A stretch of DNA of 64,000 nucleotides from CAYLLD01 sp964425135 (GTDB lineage: Bacteria; Pseudomonadota; Alphaproteobacteria; Rhodobacterales; Rhodobacteraceae): assembly GCA_964425135.1 (NCBI GenBank), contig CAYRKW010000002.1, positions 48,778-112,777 of the forward strand. The letters run 5' to 3'. The position numbers and the translations under genes were made by a program. Positions 50,981 to 59,947 of this stretch are shown here, piece by piece. The notes beneath the pieces were generated by a model that saw only the letters and a list, made by a program, of their open reading frames with translations, did not search any database and had not been told where the DNA came from. Position 1 is the stretch's first letter, and each line of letters starts with the position of its first letter.

Positions 50981-51992
50981 GCGAGAGGTCTGACAACGGA
51001 ATGTATCGGCTGTTGCGGATGCGCTCAAAAACGGTCGGGTGGATGGTTTCGCTGGAGCATTTCCCGACCAAGCGCGGCGCGCGAAAGACGAAATATTGCG
51101 CGCCGCCTGAATAGGCGCCGTGCATTTGCGCCAGTGGGTTCATCGGAAACTCGTCCTGCCAGTTTTGTTTGATTTGAAGCCCTGCCTTCTGCGCAGCCGT
51201 GATCATCCAGCGAAACGGAATGTTTGACAGGGTGCGACTGCCAAGGCGGTTGGTGACATTGCCGCCGATGTCGGGGTGAGCGCCGGAAAACCAGACTTGT
51301 TCGATTTTGCCGGGCCAATCTGGGGCGACTTTCCATGGGAGCGGTTTGTAGGACGAGCGGTTTTCATCGATTGCGAGTGCTTGATACGCAGTTTTTACGT
51401 TTGGGCCGAGCGTGTGGTCGTGAAATTCGGTTGCCATCGGGGCGAGGCGGTTCAGGATAGGGTAGGGCAGGCCGAGCGCTTTGACAGTGTCCCAGACGCC
51501 CAGGAAATCTATCGGAACATGTGCGTGGCAATAGGCTGAGGTGAAGTCTTTGGAGGCGCTGGTCACCTGAACGGATGTGTAGTGGCGGAATGCGCGCTCG
51601 ATGCGGCGATGGGTTGCCTCTTGTTTGCGCAGAAGGCCGATCCTGCCAATGAACCCGGCGAGCGAGCGGACGGCGTATGCGCCGCGTGAATAGCCGAATA
51701 GCATGATCGCATCGCCTGGCATGTAGCGCGAAGACAGAGCGGCGTAGCCTTCCATGATTGAGTTGTTTATGCCCATGCCAGCAGCCACGCGTATCCACTT
51801 TTTGAGGCCGTCGCCCTGGATACCGGGGTCATAGCTGACAGTTTGATTTTTCTGACGACCATCGCGGGTGAGGGTTTTGTAGAGCAGTCCAGCGTTGGTC
51901 TCGACCCCGTCAACCAAGCGGCTGAGTGTGCCGTCTACGATATAGACGTGGACCTGTTTGGGCCGTTTGCTGGGCGCATCTGGTTGTTCCAT
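50946..51992 (-). CDS. DUF2235 alpha/beta hydrolase-like protein
   Basis: A 348-residue protein of the DUF2235 family, which includes phospholipases of the T6SS Tle1 group. Visible are the family opening HVYIVDGTLSRL, the nucleophile GYSRGAYAVRSLAGFIGRIG, the segment FLGVWDTVKALG and the motif WFSGAHPDIGG. It lacks the C-terminal membrane domain of Tle1 toxins and has no adjacent immunity or vgrG gene, so a housekeeping or signalling lipase role is as likely. Its 3' end overlaps the membrane protein gene. Confidence 0.9.
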   Translation of the reverse strand: MEQPDAPSKRPKQVHVYIVDGTLSRLVDGVETNAGLLYKTLTRDGRQKNQTVSYDPGIQGDGLKKWIRVAAGMGINNSIMEGYAALSSRYMPGDAIMLFGYSRGAYAVRSLAGFIGRIGLLRKQEATHRRIERAFRHYTSVQVTSASKDFTSAYCHAHVPIDFLGVWDTVKALGLPYPILNRLAPMATEFHDHTLGPNVKTAYQALAIDENRSSYKPLPWKVAPDWPGKIEQVWFSGAHPDIGGNVTNRLGSRTLSNIPFRWMITAAQKAGLQIKQNWQDEFPMNPLAQMHGAYSGGAQYFVFRAPRLVGKCSSETIHPTVFERIRNSRYIPLSDLSLMASQTSQQTE

Positions 51993-52060
51993 GCGCCCAT
52001 CAATAGTGGTGAAATTGGTAAGTTCAAGCGAGCTTGCCGCAAGATTTTGCGAGCGTTACG

Positions 52061-52459
52061 TTAACTGCGCCGCTGCATCGCTACGCCGCCCCACATCACT
52101 GTGCCAGCGAGGACGAAAAGGGCGGAGAGGATTGCGCTATCGTTTAGATTTGCAATCGTGGCTTCCGCCTCTTGCATACGCTGGGATTTTTGGGGGATTG
52201 CAGCAGGTTTGGCGTCAACGCCGATGGAGGCCATCAGGACGAGCCCATTAACCGCGGCGCGGTGTTTCATGCGCGCCAAATCCGTGTCATCCAAAAACGG
52301 TAAGGTGGCGCGATACGAAATCATTGACGACGTTGGTGCGAGATCGAGATGATTTGCGCTTGGGGCAGGCATCTCAAGGGGAGACAGAGCGGCGTTTGCC
52401 GCACTCGTGGCAGCTACACCAAGCAGGCAGGACAGCATAATTGGTCTGAGACCACGCAT
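52061..52459 (-). CDS. Exported protein of unknown function with C-terminal membrane helix
   Basis: A 132-residue protein. The signal peptide ends AANA (residues 20-23), and a proline/serine-rich mature part of about 80 residues is followed by one helix ILSALFVLAGTVMWGGVAM (about 110-128) and a short basic tail. I do not recognise the family. The combination of cleaved signal and C-terminal anchor suggests a periplasmic, inner-membrane-tethered protein. Confidence 0.65.
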   Translation of the reverse strand: MRGLRPIMLSCLLGVAATSAANAALSPLEMPAPSANHLDLAPTSSMISYRATLPFLDDTDLARMKHRAAVNGLVLMASIGVDAKPAAIPQKSQRMQEAEATIANLNDSAILSALFVLAGTVMWGGVAMQRRS

Positions 52460-52500
52460 ATTTCAAAATCCTCGTTACACAACTACACGGACGAGCATCT

Positions 52501-52521
52501 AGGCTGCGACTATGGCAGCCT
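52501..52521. repeat. Perfect inverted repeat between the exported-protein gene and gltA
   Basis: AGGCTGC (52501-52507) and GCAGCCT (52515-52521) form a perfect 7-bp stem with a 7-base loop. It is followed by a T run on the plus strand only, at a distance, and not on the minus strand where gltA transcription arrives, so it is a weak terminator candidate at best. Confidence 0.4.
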
Positions 52522-52584
52522 GATGTCTCAATTTTTACGAAATATGGCAGATGAATTTGTAGCGATCACGTCACGATATGCGGT

Positions 52585-53883
52585 TCAGCGTTTCTCAACA
52601 TCCACATAGTCGCGGTGCTTTGTGCCGATATAGAGCTGGCGGGGACGACCGATTTTCTGGTTTTGGTCCTCAAGCATCTCTTTCCATTGCGCAATCCACC
52701 CGACTGTGCGCGCGAGCGCGAAAATCGGTGTGAACATCGAGGTCGGGAAACCCATCGCATCCAAGATAATGCCGGAATAGAAATCGACATTCGGATAGAG
52801 TTTTTTGTCAATGAAATAGGGATCTTCGAGCGCAATACGCTCAAGTTCCTTGGCGACCTGAAGCGTTGGGTTATTTTCGATGCCCAGAAGGCCAAGGACC
52901 TCATCGGCAGATTGTTTCATCACCTTGGCGCGTGGATCGAAATTCTTATAAACGCGGTGACCAAATCCCATGAGGCGGAACGGATCGGATTTGTCTTTGG
53001 CGCGTGCGATGTATTCCGGGATGCGATCAACGGTGCCAATTTCGCGCAGCATTTCGAGACACGCCTGATTGGCGCCGCCGTGTGCCGGACCCCAGAGACA
53101 TGCAACGCCTGCAGCGATGCATGCGAAGGGGTTTGCGCCAGACGAGCCAGCGAGCCGTACCGTCGAGGTCGACGCGTTTTGTTCATGATCGGCGTGCAGC
53201 GTGAAAATCCGGTCCATCGCGCGGGTCAGGATTGGATTAACCTCGTATTCCTCGCAAGGAACGGCAAAGCACATATGCAGGAAGTTTGATGCGTAGTCGA
53301 GATCGTTGCGCGGGTATATAAACGGCTGGCCGATGGAGTATTTGTAGGCCCACGCGCTGATCGTTGGAATCTTCGCGATCATGCGGATTGTCGCAACTTC
53401 TCGCTGCCACGGATCGGTGATGTCGGTACTGTCGTGGTAGAAGGCTGACATTGCGCCCATTACGCCGCAAACAATCGCCATCGGGTGCGCATCGCGACGG
53501 AAGCCCCGGAAGAGATAGACCATCTGCTCGTGCAGCATGGTATGCGAGGTAACGCGGTGCTCGAAATCATCTAGCTGGCTTGATGAGGGCAGTTCCCCGT
53601 AGAGCAGTAGATAGCAGACCTCTAGATAGTGGCTTTTCTCGGCCAGTTGATCGATTGGATAGCCGCGATAGAGCAGCTCGCCCTTGCCGCCATCAATATA
53701 GGTGATCGCGCTCTCGCAGGATGCCGTGGAGGTGAAGCCGGGGTCGAATGTGAAGACGTCCGCGTCTTTGTAGAGCGATGAGATATTTACAACGTCAGGC
53801 CCCAATGTGGGTGAGGACACCGAAAATTCGTAGTCTTTGCCTTTGAGGTTTAGCGTTGCGGTCTCTGTATCACTCTTGGCCAT
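52585..53883 (-). CDS. gltA: Citrate synthase
   Basis: Condenses acetyl-CoA and oxaloacetate at the entry to the TCA cycle. The 432-residue product has the type II (hexameric, NADH-sensitive) N-terminal domain and the catalytic histidines in WGPAHGGANQA and MGFGHRVYKNFDPRA. The LHADHEQNASTSTVRLAGSS region precedes the first, and the catalytic aspartate lies in the late YPNVDFYSG. It is transcribed on the minus strand, downstream of gltX, with 112 bases between. Confidence 0.97.
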   Translation of the reverse strand: MAKSDTETATLNLKGKDYEFSVSSPTLGPDVVNISSLYKDADVFTFDPGFTSTASCESAITYIDGGKGELLYRGYPIDQLAEKSHYLEVCYLLLYGELPSSSQLDDFEHRVTSHTMLHEQMVYLFRGFRRDAHPMAIVCGVMGAMSAFYHDSTDITDPWQREVATIRMIAKIPTISAWAYKYSIGQPFIYPRNDLDYASNFLHMCFAVPCEEYEVNPILTRAMDRIFTLHADHEQNASTSTVRLAGSSGANPFACIAAGVACLWGPAHGGANQACLEMLREIGTVDRIPEYIARAKDKSDPFRLMGFGHRVYKNFDPRAKVMKQSADEVLGLLGIENNPTLQVAKELERIALEDPYFIDKKLYPNVDFYSGIILDAMGFPTSMFTPIFALARTVGWIAQWKEMLEDQNQKIGRPRQLYIGTKHRDYVDVEKR

Positions 53884-53995
53884 GTATATTCCTTCTTAAC
53901 CACTTCATGCGGCGCTGAGATGTTCTTTCAAAACTCAGGAGTGTCTTTGTCCTAATTGTGCAAACAATCAGTAAAAGATCGTCAGAAGACGCTGT

Positions 53996-55393
53996 TCACT
54001 CGCCTGTTATGTCGGCGATGCGCGCAAGACTTTCTTCTTTCCCCAACAACACCATTATTTCAAACACACTTGGTGACTGCGTCGTTCCGGTTAGTGCGGC
54101 ACGCAGAGGCTGTGCAACCGTTCCAAGTTTTTGATCTTCTTCCTCAGCGAAAACAGCCACGGTCTCGTGGAGGATATCGGAGGTCCAAGTAGCATTTTGC
54201 AATCGCGAAGTCAAACGATTCAGCATACCGTGGGATACAGAATCTACGACTTGCTGCGCTTTTTCGTCAAACGCGATGGGGCGCGATGTAGTGGCGAATT
54301 TTACTGCTGTTTCAATATCTTGATAGGTCTTGGCACGTTCCTTCACCAGCGGTATCGCCTTACGGACCATTGCAGTTGTCTCGTCTTGCGGCAGGCTTTT
54401 CTGCTGCGACGCAACAAAATTCTTATACTCTTCGAAGAGCGCGTCGTCATCGCGCGCGCGGATGTGCTGACCCGACAGGTTGCCCAGTTTTTTGAAATTG
54501 AGCTGTGCGGGGGATTTTCCGACGCCTTCAAGCGTGAACCATTCGATGGCCTGTTCGACGCTAAAAAACTCGTCATCGCCGTGGCTCCAGCCAAGTCGTG
54601 CGAGATAGTTGATCATTGCATAAGGCGGGTAGCCGGTTTCGATAAACTCTTCGACGGATGTCGCGCCGTGACGTTTGCTGAGCTTTTTGCCGTCGGGTCC
54701 GTGGATCAGCGGGATATGGGCGAAAATCGGTCGCTCCCACCCCATAGCATCGTAGATGAGCGACTGGCGCGCGGTGTTCGTAAGGTGATCATCACCGCGA
54801 ATAACATGGGTGATGGCCATGTCATGATCATCGACCACGACCGCCAGCATATATGTCGGGGTGCCGTCGGAGCGCAGGAGCACCAGATCGTCGAGCGTTT
54901 CGTTCTTCCATTTCACCGTGCCCTGAACCGCATCGTCAATTTCGGTGCGGCCGTCGATGGGGGCTTTGAGGCGGATGACAAAGGGCGCGTCTGGATGATC
55001 GGCAGCGGGACGGTCGCGCCAAGGCGAGCGGAACAGCGTTGATTTACCCGCAGATCGGGCCGCTTCGCGAAACGCTTCAATCTCGTCTTGGGAGGAGAAG
55101 CACTTATAGGCAGAGCCAGCCGTCAGCATCTCGTGTGCAACGGCGGCATGGCGGGCGCTTTGCTGAAATTGATACGTTGGCTCTTCATCCCAGTTCAGGC
55201 CAAGCCAGTTCATCCCGGTAAAAATTACATCAGTCGCCGCATCGGTGGAGCGTTGGCGGTCCGTATCTTCAACCCGCAGCAGAAACTCACCACCATGGTG
55301 CCGCGCAAAGAGCCAGTTAAAAAGCGCGGTGCGTGCGCTGCCAATGTGCAGCGCCCCGGTCGGGGACGGCGCAAACCGCGTTCTGACAGTCAT
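53996..55393 (-). CDS. gltX: Glutamate--tRNA ligase
   Basis: Charges tRNA-Glu (and often tRNA-Gln in bacteria that use the amidation route). The 465-residue product has the class I signature HIGS in FAPSPTGALHIGSARTALFN and the KMSKS-type loop as KLSKRHGA, followed by the anticodon-binding region. GGAGG six bases before 55393 fixes the start; the frame is open further upstream with sequence unlike the family. It is divergent from comEC, with 31 bases between the starts. Confidence 0.95.
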   Translation of the reverse strand: MTVRTRFAPSPTGALHIGSARTALFNWLFARHHGGEFLLRVEDTDRQRSTDAATDVIFTGMNWLGLNWDEEPTYQFQQSARHAAVAHEMLTAGSAYKCFSSQDEIEAFREAARSAGKSTLFRSPWRDRPAADHPDAPFVIRLKAPIDGRTEIDDAVQGTVKWKNETLDDLVLLRSDGTPTYMLAVVVDDHDMAITHVIRGDDHLTNTARQSLIYDAMGWERPIFAHIPLIHGPDGKKLSKRHGATSVEEFIETGYPPYAMINYLARLGWSHGDDEFFSVEQAIEWFTLEGVGKSPAQLNFKKLGNLSGQHIRARDDDALFEEYKNFVASQQKSLPQDETTAMVRKAIPLVKERAKTYQDIETAVKFATTSRPIAFDEKAQQVVDSVSHGMLNRLTSRLQNATWTSDILHETVAVFAEEEDQKLGTVAQPLRAALTGTTQSPSVFEIMVLLGKEESLARIADITGE

Positions 55394-55424
55394 ATTAACC
55401 TCCCGGAAAGGATTGGAGCACAAG

Positions 55425-57482
55425 TTGAGGGCGTCTTTAAAAGTGTTATGCGCGAAAGAACAAGACCCGTTGATTTCTCGATTGCACATGGAACTCGAAC
55501 ATATCGGCCAGAATGGGCTGTTGTGGGTGCCGGTTCTGTTTGGAGTTGGGATTGGCATCTATTTTGGGCTGACCTTCGAGCCGCACATTTATCTGTGCGT
55601 GCTGGGCATTGTCGTTCTGGCTGTATCGGCCTTTGTGGTGCGTCATGCGGTGCTGCGTTTGGTGTTGATTGCAGGGCTGATTGCCACGTTGGGCTTCGTC
55701 TATGCGGCCCAGCGCGCGACGATGGCTGGCGGGCCGGTGTTGAGCGGGACGAAAATGATGAGCATCGAAGGGCGGGTCGAGAAAATCGATCGCGGGGCGT
55801 CTTCGCGGTTTCGCCTCACGCTTGGCGATCTTTCGATTGTTGGTTTCGAAGCCGCGCAAACACCGTATCGGGTCCGTGTCACTGTGTCGAATGATTGGCC
55901 CGATTTTCTGGTGGGCGAGCGCGTTCTTGTCAAAGCGCGTATGTCACCGCCATCGGGTCCGGTGGAGCCGGGCGGTTTTGACTTCAGGCGGCATGCGTGG
56001 TTCGCGCGGCTCGGAGCCATCGGCTATGCGCTCGGCCCCGTGATTGCGTCACCCTATGAGACGCGGGTGGGGGTGATGGATGGTGTGGTGCGCGCGCGCT
56101 ATGCCATCTCGGCTTATGTGCAATCAAAGATCGATGGTAAGGCTGCTGGATTTGCAGCGGCGGTGTTTACGGGGGATCGGAGCGGCATTGATGCGGTGTC
56201 GCTGGATGATCTGAGAGCATCGAACCTCGCGCATTTGCTGGCGATATCGGGTCTGCATATGGGGTTGCTGACCGGGTTTGTCTTTGCGTTGGTGCGCGTC
56301 GGTTTTGCGCTGGTGCCGCGTGTGGTTCTACGGATCTCTACAAAGAAAATTGCGGCAGTGGCAGCCTTGCTTGCTGGATTAACTTACCTCTTGCTTTCAG
56401 GGGCGAGCGTGGCGACGCAGCGGGCATTTGTGATGGTGGCTGTAATGTTTGTCGCCATTGTGCTGGAGCGCCCTGCGATAACGCTGCGTGCTGTAGCGAT
56501 TGCTGCGCTGGTTGTTCTTCTGATCAGGCCGGAAAGCCTGATTTCACCAGGATTTCAGATGTCGTTTTCCGCCACTATCGCCCTTGTTGTTGTCTTCAAC
56601 GCTATTCGTGGTGTGCCTTTCCTGAGCGGCAGATGGGGCGGCGTATTCGGGATTGTCATGCGTTGGTTCTTTGCGCTTTTCATTGCATCCTTTGTGGCTG
56701 GTCTAGCAACAGCACCGTTTTCCGCCTTTCACTTCAATCAAGTGGCACAATATGGATTGCTCGCAAATCTTCTGGCGGTGCCGGTCATGGGGTTCGTTGT
56801 GATGCCAGCGGCTGTTTTGGCGGTGTTGGGCGCGCCTTTCGGGCTTGCGGGGCTTTTTCTGACCATTTCCGGCTGGGGCGTTGCGTGGATATTGGCTGTG
56901 GCCGGGTTCGTGGCGGATATGGAGGGGGCGCGTATTCATATTGCGTCGACCCAGACGATTGTTCTGACGCTGATCGCTGTGGGTGGGCTGTTGCTGGTGT
57001 TGCTGCGCAGTGAGTTGCGATGGCTTGGCGTTGTAGTTGCTTTGTGCAGCGGGGTGATCTGGGCGACGGATCGGCGGCCCGATGTTTTGATCGCGCAAAG
57101 TGGCAAGCTTTGGGGCGTGATGGGTGCTCATGGACGCGTGTTGAACCGTGCGAAGGGTGATGGGTTTTCGGCGCGGGTGTGGCTGGAGAATGATGGAGAT
57201 CCGATGGATCAGGAGAGCTCGCATGCAAGGGGGAACGGCATTTTAGATGTTGTGCAGGGGGAGAGCGGCGCGCAATGTTCGGATAAGTTGCAGATCATAC
57301 TACGCGACACTCCGGGGGGCGACGCACAGGCGAATTGTCTTTATATCGACGTGTCGCGCTTGGCGCAGACCGGTGCGATTGCGGTGCACGCGGATAAAGC
57401 CGGACTGCGCTCTGTTAGCGTGTCTGATCTGACGGGGGAGCGGCTCTGGACGCAGGGCGCCCGAAAGGCAACCACCGACTAG
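55425..57482 (+). CDS. comEC: ComEC/Rec2 family DNA uptake membrane protein, without MBL domain
   Basis: Inner-membrane channel for single-stranded DNA in natural transformation. The 685-residue product has an N-terminal domain (DUF4131, about 90-200) with membrane helices and the competence domain (about 230-510) with DLRASNLAHLLAISGLHMGL and SGASVATQRAFVMVAVMFVA. The C-terminal metallo-beta-lactamase domain of classic ComEC is missing and replaced by a short tail, as in many alphaproteobacteria. The TTG at 55425 has GGAG six bases upstream; the ATG at 55488 is a shorter alternative. It overlaps lexA by 4 bases, tail to tail. Confidence 0.9.
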   Translation: MRASLKVLCAKEQDPLISRLHMELEHIGQNGLLWVPVLFGVGIGIYFGLTFEPHIYLCVLGIVVLAVSAFVVRHAVLRLVLIAGLIATLGFVYAAQRATMAGGPVLSGTKMMSIEGRVEKIDRGASSRFRLTLGDLSIVGFEAAQTPYRVRVTVSNDWPDFLVGERVLVKARMSPPSGPVEPGGFDFRRHAWFARLGAIGYALGPVIASPYETRVGVMDGVVRARYAISAYVQSKIDGKAAGFAAAVFTGDRSGIDAVSLDDLRASNLAHLLAISGLHMGLLTGFVFALVRVGFALVPRVVLRISTKKIAAVAALLAGLTYLLLSGASVATQRAFVMVAVMFVAIVLERPAITLRAVAIAALVVLLIRPESLISPGFQMSFSATIALVVVFNAIRGVPFLSGRWGGVFGIVMRWFFALFIASFVAGLATAPFSAFHFNQVAQYGLLANLLAVPVMGFVVMPAAVLAVLGAPFGLAGLFLTISGWGVAWILAVAGFVADMEGARIHIASTQTIVLTLIAVGGLLLVLLRSELRWLGVVVALCSGVIWATDRRPDVLIAQSGKLWGVMGAHGRVLNRAKGDGFSARVWLENDGDPMDQESSHARGNGILDVVQGESGAQCSDKLQIILRDTPGGDAQANCLYIDVSRLAQTGAIAVHADKAGLRSVSVSDLTGERLWTQGARKATTD

Positions 57483-58162
57483 AACGTGCGGATCAAACCG
57501 ACCATGCGCCCTTGAATTTTGACCTGCTCTTCGTGATAGCGCTGGGTCTTATAGGCCGGGTTCGCCGCTTCAAGCTCGATCACTTCGTTTTTACGGCGCA
57601 AAGTCTTAAGCGTCGCTTCCTGATCTTCCACAAGCGCCACCACGATATCGCCGTTGGTCGCGTCATCCTGCCTGCGGATCACCACGATATCACCGTGATG
57701 AATGCCCGCATCAATCATCGAATCGCCTTTGACCTCCAGTGCATAATGCTCGCCGCTGTTGGGCGTCATTGCGCTTGGGACGGTGACGTGGTTGTGAACT
57801 TCGGCAATCGCACTGATCGGCGTACCGGCGGCAATCCGGCCCATCATTGGAATTTCGAGCGAATGGGCGAAGGCTTGTGCAGGCTCCACCTGTTTGTGCG
57901 CCAGACCGCCATCAATCGACGTCGGGACAAAGCCGCCCGCCTCACCACTGTCGGGCAGTTTGAGGATTTCGATAGCGCGCGCGCGATGGGGGAGGCGGCG
58001 GATAAAGCCGCGCTCTTCAAGGGCGGAGATCAGGCGGTGGATGCCGGATTTGGATCGCAGACCCAAAGCCTCTTTCATTTCGTCAAACGATGGGGAGACC
58101 CCGTCTTTGTGAATCCGCTTGGAAATGAAGGTCAACAAATCCAACTGCTTGCGCGTTAACAT
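57479..58162 (-). CDS. lexA: LexA SOS repressor
   Basis: Represses SOS genes and self-cleaves on RecA filaments. The 227-residue product has an N-terminal winged helix (1-65) starting MLTRKQLDLLTFISKRIHKD, the cleavage site Ala112-Gly113 in RIAAGTPI, and the catalytic Ser148 (KGDSMIDAG) and Lys186 (EATLKTL). A GTTC-N7-GTTC box lies 63 bases upstream, so it is autoregulated. It is the last gene of a block with moeA, moaC and trpCDG on the same strand. Confidence 0.97.
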   Translation of the reverse strand: MLTRKQLDLLTFISKRIHKDGVSPSFDEMKEALGLRSKSGIHRLISALEERGFIRRLPHRARAIEILKLPDSGEAGGFVPTSIDGGLAHKQVEPAQAFAHSLEIPMMGRIAAGTPISAIAEVHNHVTVPSAMTPNSGEHYALEVKGDSMIDAGIHHGDIVVIRRQDDATNGDIVVALVEDQEATLKTLRRKNEVIELEAANPAYKTQRYHEEQVKIQGRMVGLIRTF

Positions 58163-58224
58163 GAATGTGGGCTCCCTGTTCCGCCTATTCGTACTCCGAA
58201 GGTATTCCCCCTTCGTTCCAAACT

Positions 58225-58239
58225 GTTCTATATGTGTTC
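58225..58239. promoter_or_regulatory. LexA (SOS) box upstream of lexA
   Basis: GTTC (58225-58228), seven bases, GTTC (58236-58239), written on the plus strand. On the lexA strand it reads GAAC-N7-GAAC. It lies between moeA and lexA, 63 bases before the lexA start. A further GTTC (58214-58217) at six-base spacing makes a triple array, possibly a second half-site. Together with the box at 13452 this supports the site type used by this organism. Confidence 0.85.
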
Positions 58240-58283
58240 TTGTTTTGTGTCAATCATGCCTTGGGCAGTTTTTCCACAAAGCG

Positions 58284-59468
58284 TTAAAGAAGTATGAACT
58301 CTACCGCATCGCCGGTTAATTTCTTTGGATCATTTATGGGTCTTATCGCCAGTGCGTTGGCTTGGGATAAAACGCTGAGCAATGCGCTGTCCTGGCGGTC
58401 GTGAATTGTGATTTCATAGCCTTTGCCGGAAAATTCAGCCTCGGCGCGCATGTAATGCGTACGTGGGCCGTTTGGGCCAACATCATGGGTCAGCCGGCCG
58501 GTGAGGATGTGTGGGGTTTGATAGCCCAGACCCAGAAGCGATTTTGTCGCTGGGACGACAAAGATTGTACCGCACACCATTGAGGATACCGGGTTGCCCG
58601 GAAGACCGATCATCACCGCCTTGCCCAAGCGACCCGCCATGAGCGGTTTGCCCGGACGCATGGCGATTTTGTAGAAGCTGGTCTGAAGCCCAAGTGTATC
58701 GGCGGTGGACTGTACCAGATCATAATCGCCCACCGATGCCCCGCCCAGTGTCACGATCAGATCGTGGTCTTTGGCAAGATCTAGCGTTGCGCGTAGGCTA
58801 TCGGATGTGTCTGCCGCGATTGGCATCAGGCTGACCTGCGCGCCAGCTTCCTCCAGCATGGATTTGAGGCCGAAATTGTTGGAGGCGAAAATGTCGGTGT
58901 CGCGCGGGGGCTCGCCGGGCCAGACCAGTTCATCGCCCGTCGCTATCAGCGCGATTTTGGGTTTTTGAGACACGGTAACATGCGCTGCACCCATAGACGC
59001 GATAAGGGCAATGTCGGAATGCGACAGATTGCGGGGCGCGTCCAGCGTATCGCCAGCCGTAAAATCCGCGCCCGAAGGTCGGATGTAGGCTTTCGTGTCG
59101 TGGTTCTCGCGTACTGTGATCACGTCACCATCGCGGTCGGCGTCTTCCTGGATCAGCACGTAGTCGGCACTGTCGGGCAAGGGTGCCCCGGTGAAGATGC
59201 GCACGGCTTGGGTTTCATCAATCTCGATTTGGTTGCTGCCGCCTGCCGCAATCTCGCCAATGACTGTGAATTGGGCGCCGGGCTTCAATCGCGTGGATTT
59301 GATGGCGTAGCCGTCCATGGCGGAGGCCCGAAAGGGCGGTTGATCGCGAGTTGCTTGGACGGCTTTGCGCAAGACACGCCCGCGCGCATTTTCGAGGCGG
59401 ATGGTCTCGGTGCCGACGGGTGAGAGCAGGGCAGCGATATGCGCCTGCGCCTCTTCAACAGAAATCAT
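58284..59468 (-). CDS. moeA: Molybdopterin molybdotransferase MoeA
   Basis: Inserts molybdate into adenylylated molybdopterin to make the molybdenum cofactor. The 394-residue product has the MoeA segments ASAMDGYAIKST, RIFTGAPLPDSADYVLIQED, TGDELVWPGE, GGASVGDYD and MIGLPGNPVSS. Its start overlaps the moaC stop by 4 bases. Confidence 0.96.
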   Translation of the reverse strand: MISVEEAQAHIAALLSPVGTETIRLENARGRVLRKAVQATRDQPPFRASAMDGYAIKSTRLKPGAQFTVIGEIAAGGSNQIEIDETQAVRIFTGAPLPDSADYVLIQEDADRDGDVITVRENHDTKAYIRPSGADFTAGDTLDAPRNLSHSDIALIASMGAAHVTVSQKPKIALIATGDELVWPGEPPRDTDIFASNNFGLKSMLEEAGAQVSLMPIAADTSDSLRATLDLAKDHDLIVTLGGASVGDYDLVQSTADTLGLQTSFYKIAMRPGKPLMAGRLGKAVMIGLPGNPVSSMVCGTIFVVPATKSLLGLGYQTPHILTGRLTHDVGPNGPRTHYMRAEAEFSGKGYEITIHDRQDSALLSVLSQANALAIRPINDPKKLTGDAVEFILL

Positions 59469-59944
59469 GACGCTGCGTCGAAGCGCCCGGATTTGCCGCC
59501 GTCCTTCATCAAGAGCCGGATATCAGAAATAGTGATCCCGCGATCGACAGCTTTGAGCATGTCGTAGACGGTCAGGGCCGCGATATTGGCGGCGGTGAGC
59601 GCTTCCATCTCAACGCCGGTCTGACCTGTGGTTTTAACCGTCGCTTCGATATCGACGCTGTTCTTGTTGTCGATGATTTCAAATGCGACAGTCACTTTGG
59701 AAATAGCGAGCGGGTGGCACAGAGGGATCAGATCGTGGGTTTTCTTGGCGGCCATGATCCCGGCGAGCCGCGCAACCGACAGGACATCGCCTTTCTTGGC
59801 TGTGCCAGATTTTATCAGATCGAGCGATGCGGGCTGCATGGTCACGCGCGCGCCTGCAACGGCCACACGGTCGGTGACGGCTTTTTGCGATACATCCACC
59901 ATATGCGCATCGCCCTTGGCGTCGAAATGGGTGAGTTTGGACAT
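59465..59944 (-). CDS. moaC: Cyclic pyranopterin monophosphate synthase MoaC
   Basis: Second step of molybdopterin synthesis, converting the MoaA product to cyclic pyranopterin monophosphate. The 159-residue product has the complete MoaC fold signatures: MVDVSQKAVTDRVAVA, LIPLCHPLAISKV, TGVEMEALTAANIAALTVYD, and the catalytic-type residues around MLKAVDRG. It lies 3 bases after trpC and overlaps moeA, so molybdenum cofactor genes are in one operon with tryptophan genes. Confidence 0.97.
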   Translation of the reverse strand: MSKLTHFDAKGDAHMVDVSQKAVTDRVAVAGARVTMQPASLDLIKSGTAKKGDVLSVARLAGIMAAKKTHDLIPLCHPLAISKVTVAFEIIDNKNSVDIEATVKTTGQTGVEMEALTAANIAALTVYDMLKAVDRGITISDIRLLMKDGGKSGRFDAAS

Positions 59945-59947
59945 AGC

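Noticed and set aside
50946..51992. T6SS effector of the Tle1 group
   Set aside because: The DUF2235 core is present, but there is no membrane domain, immunity gene, vgrG or other secretion gene nearby.
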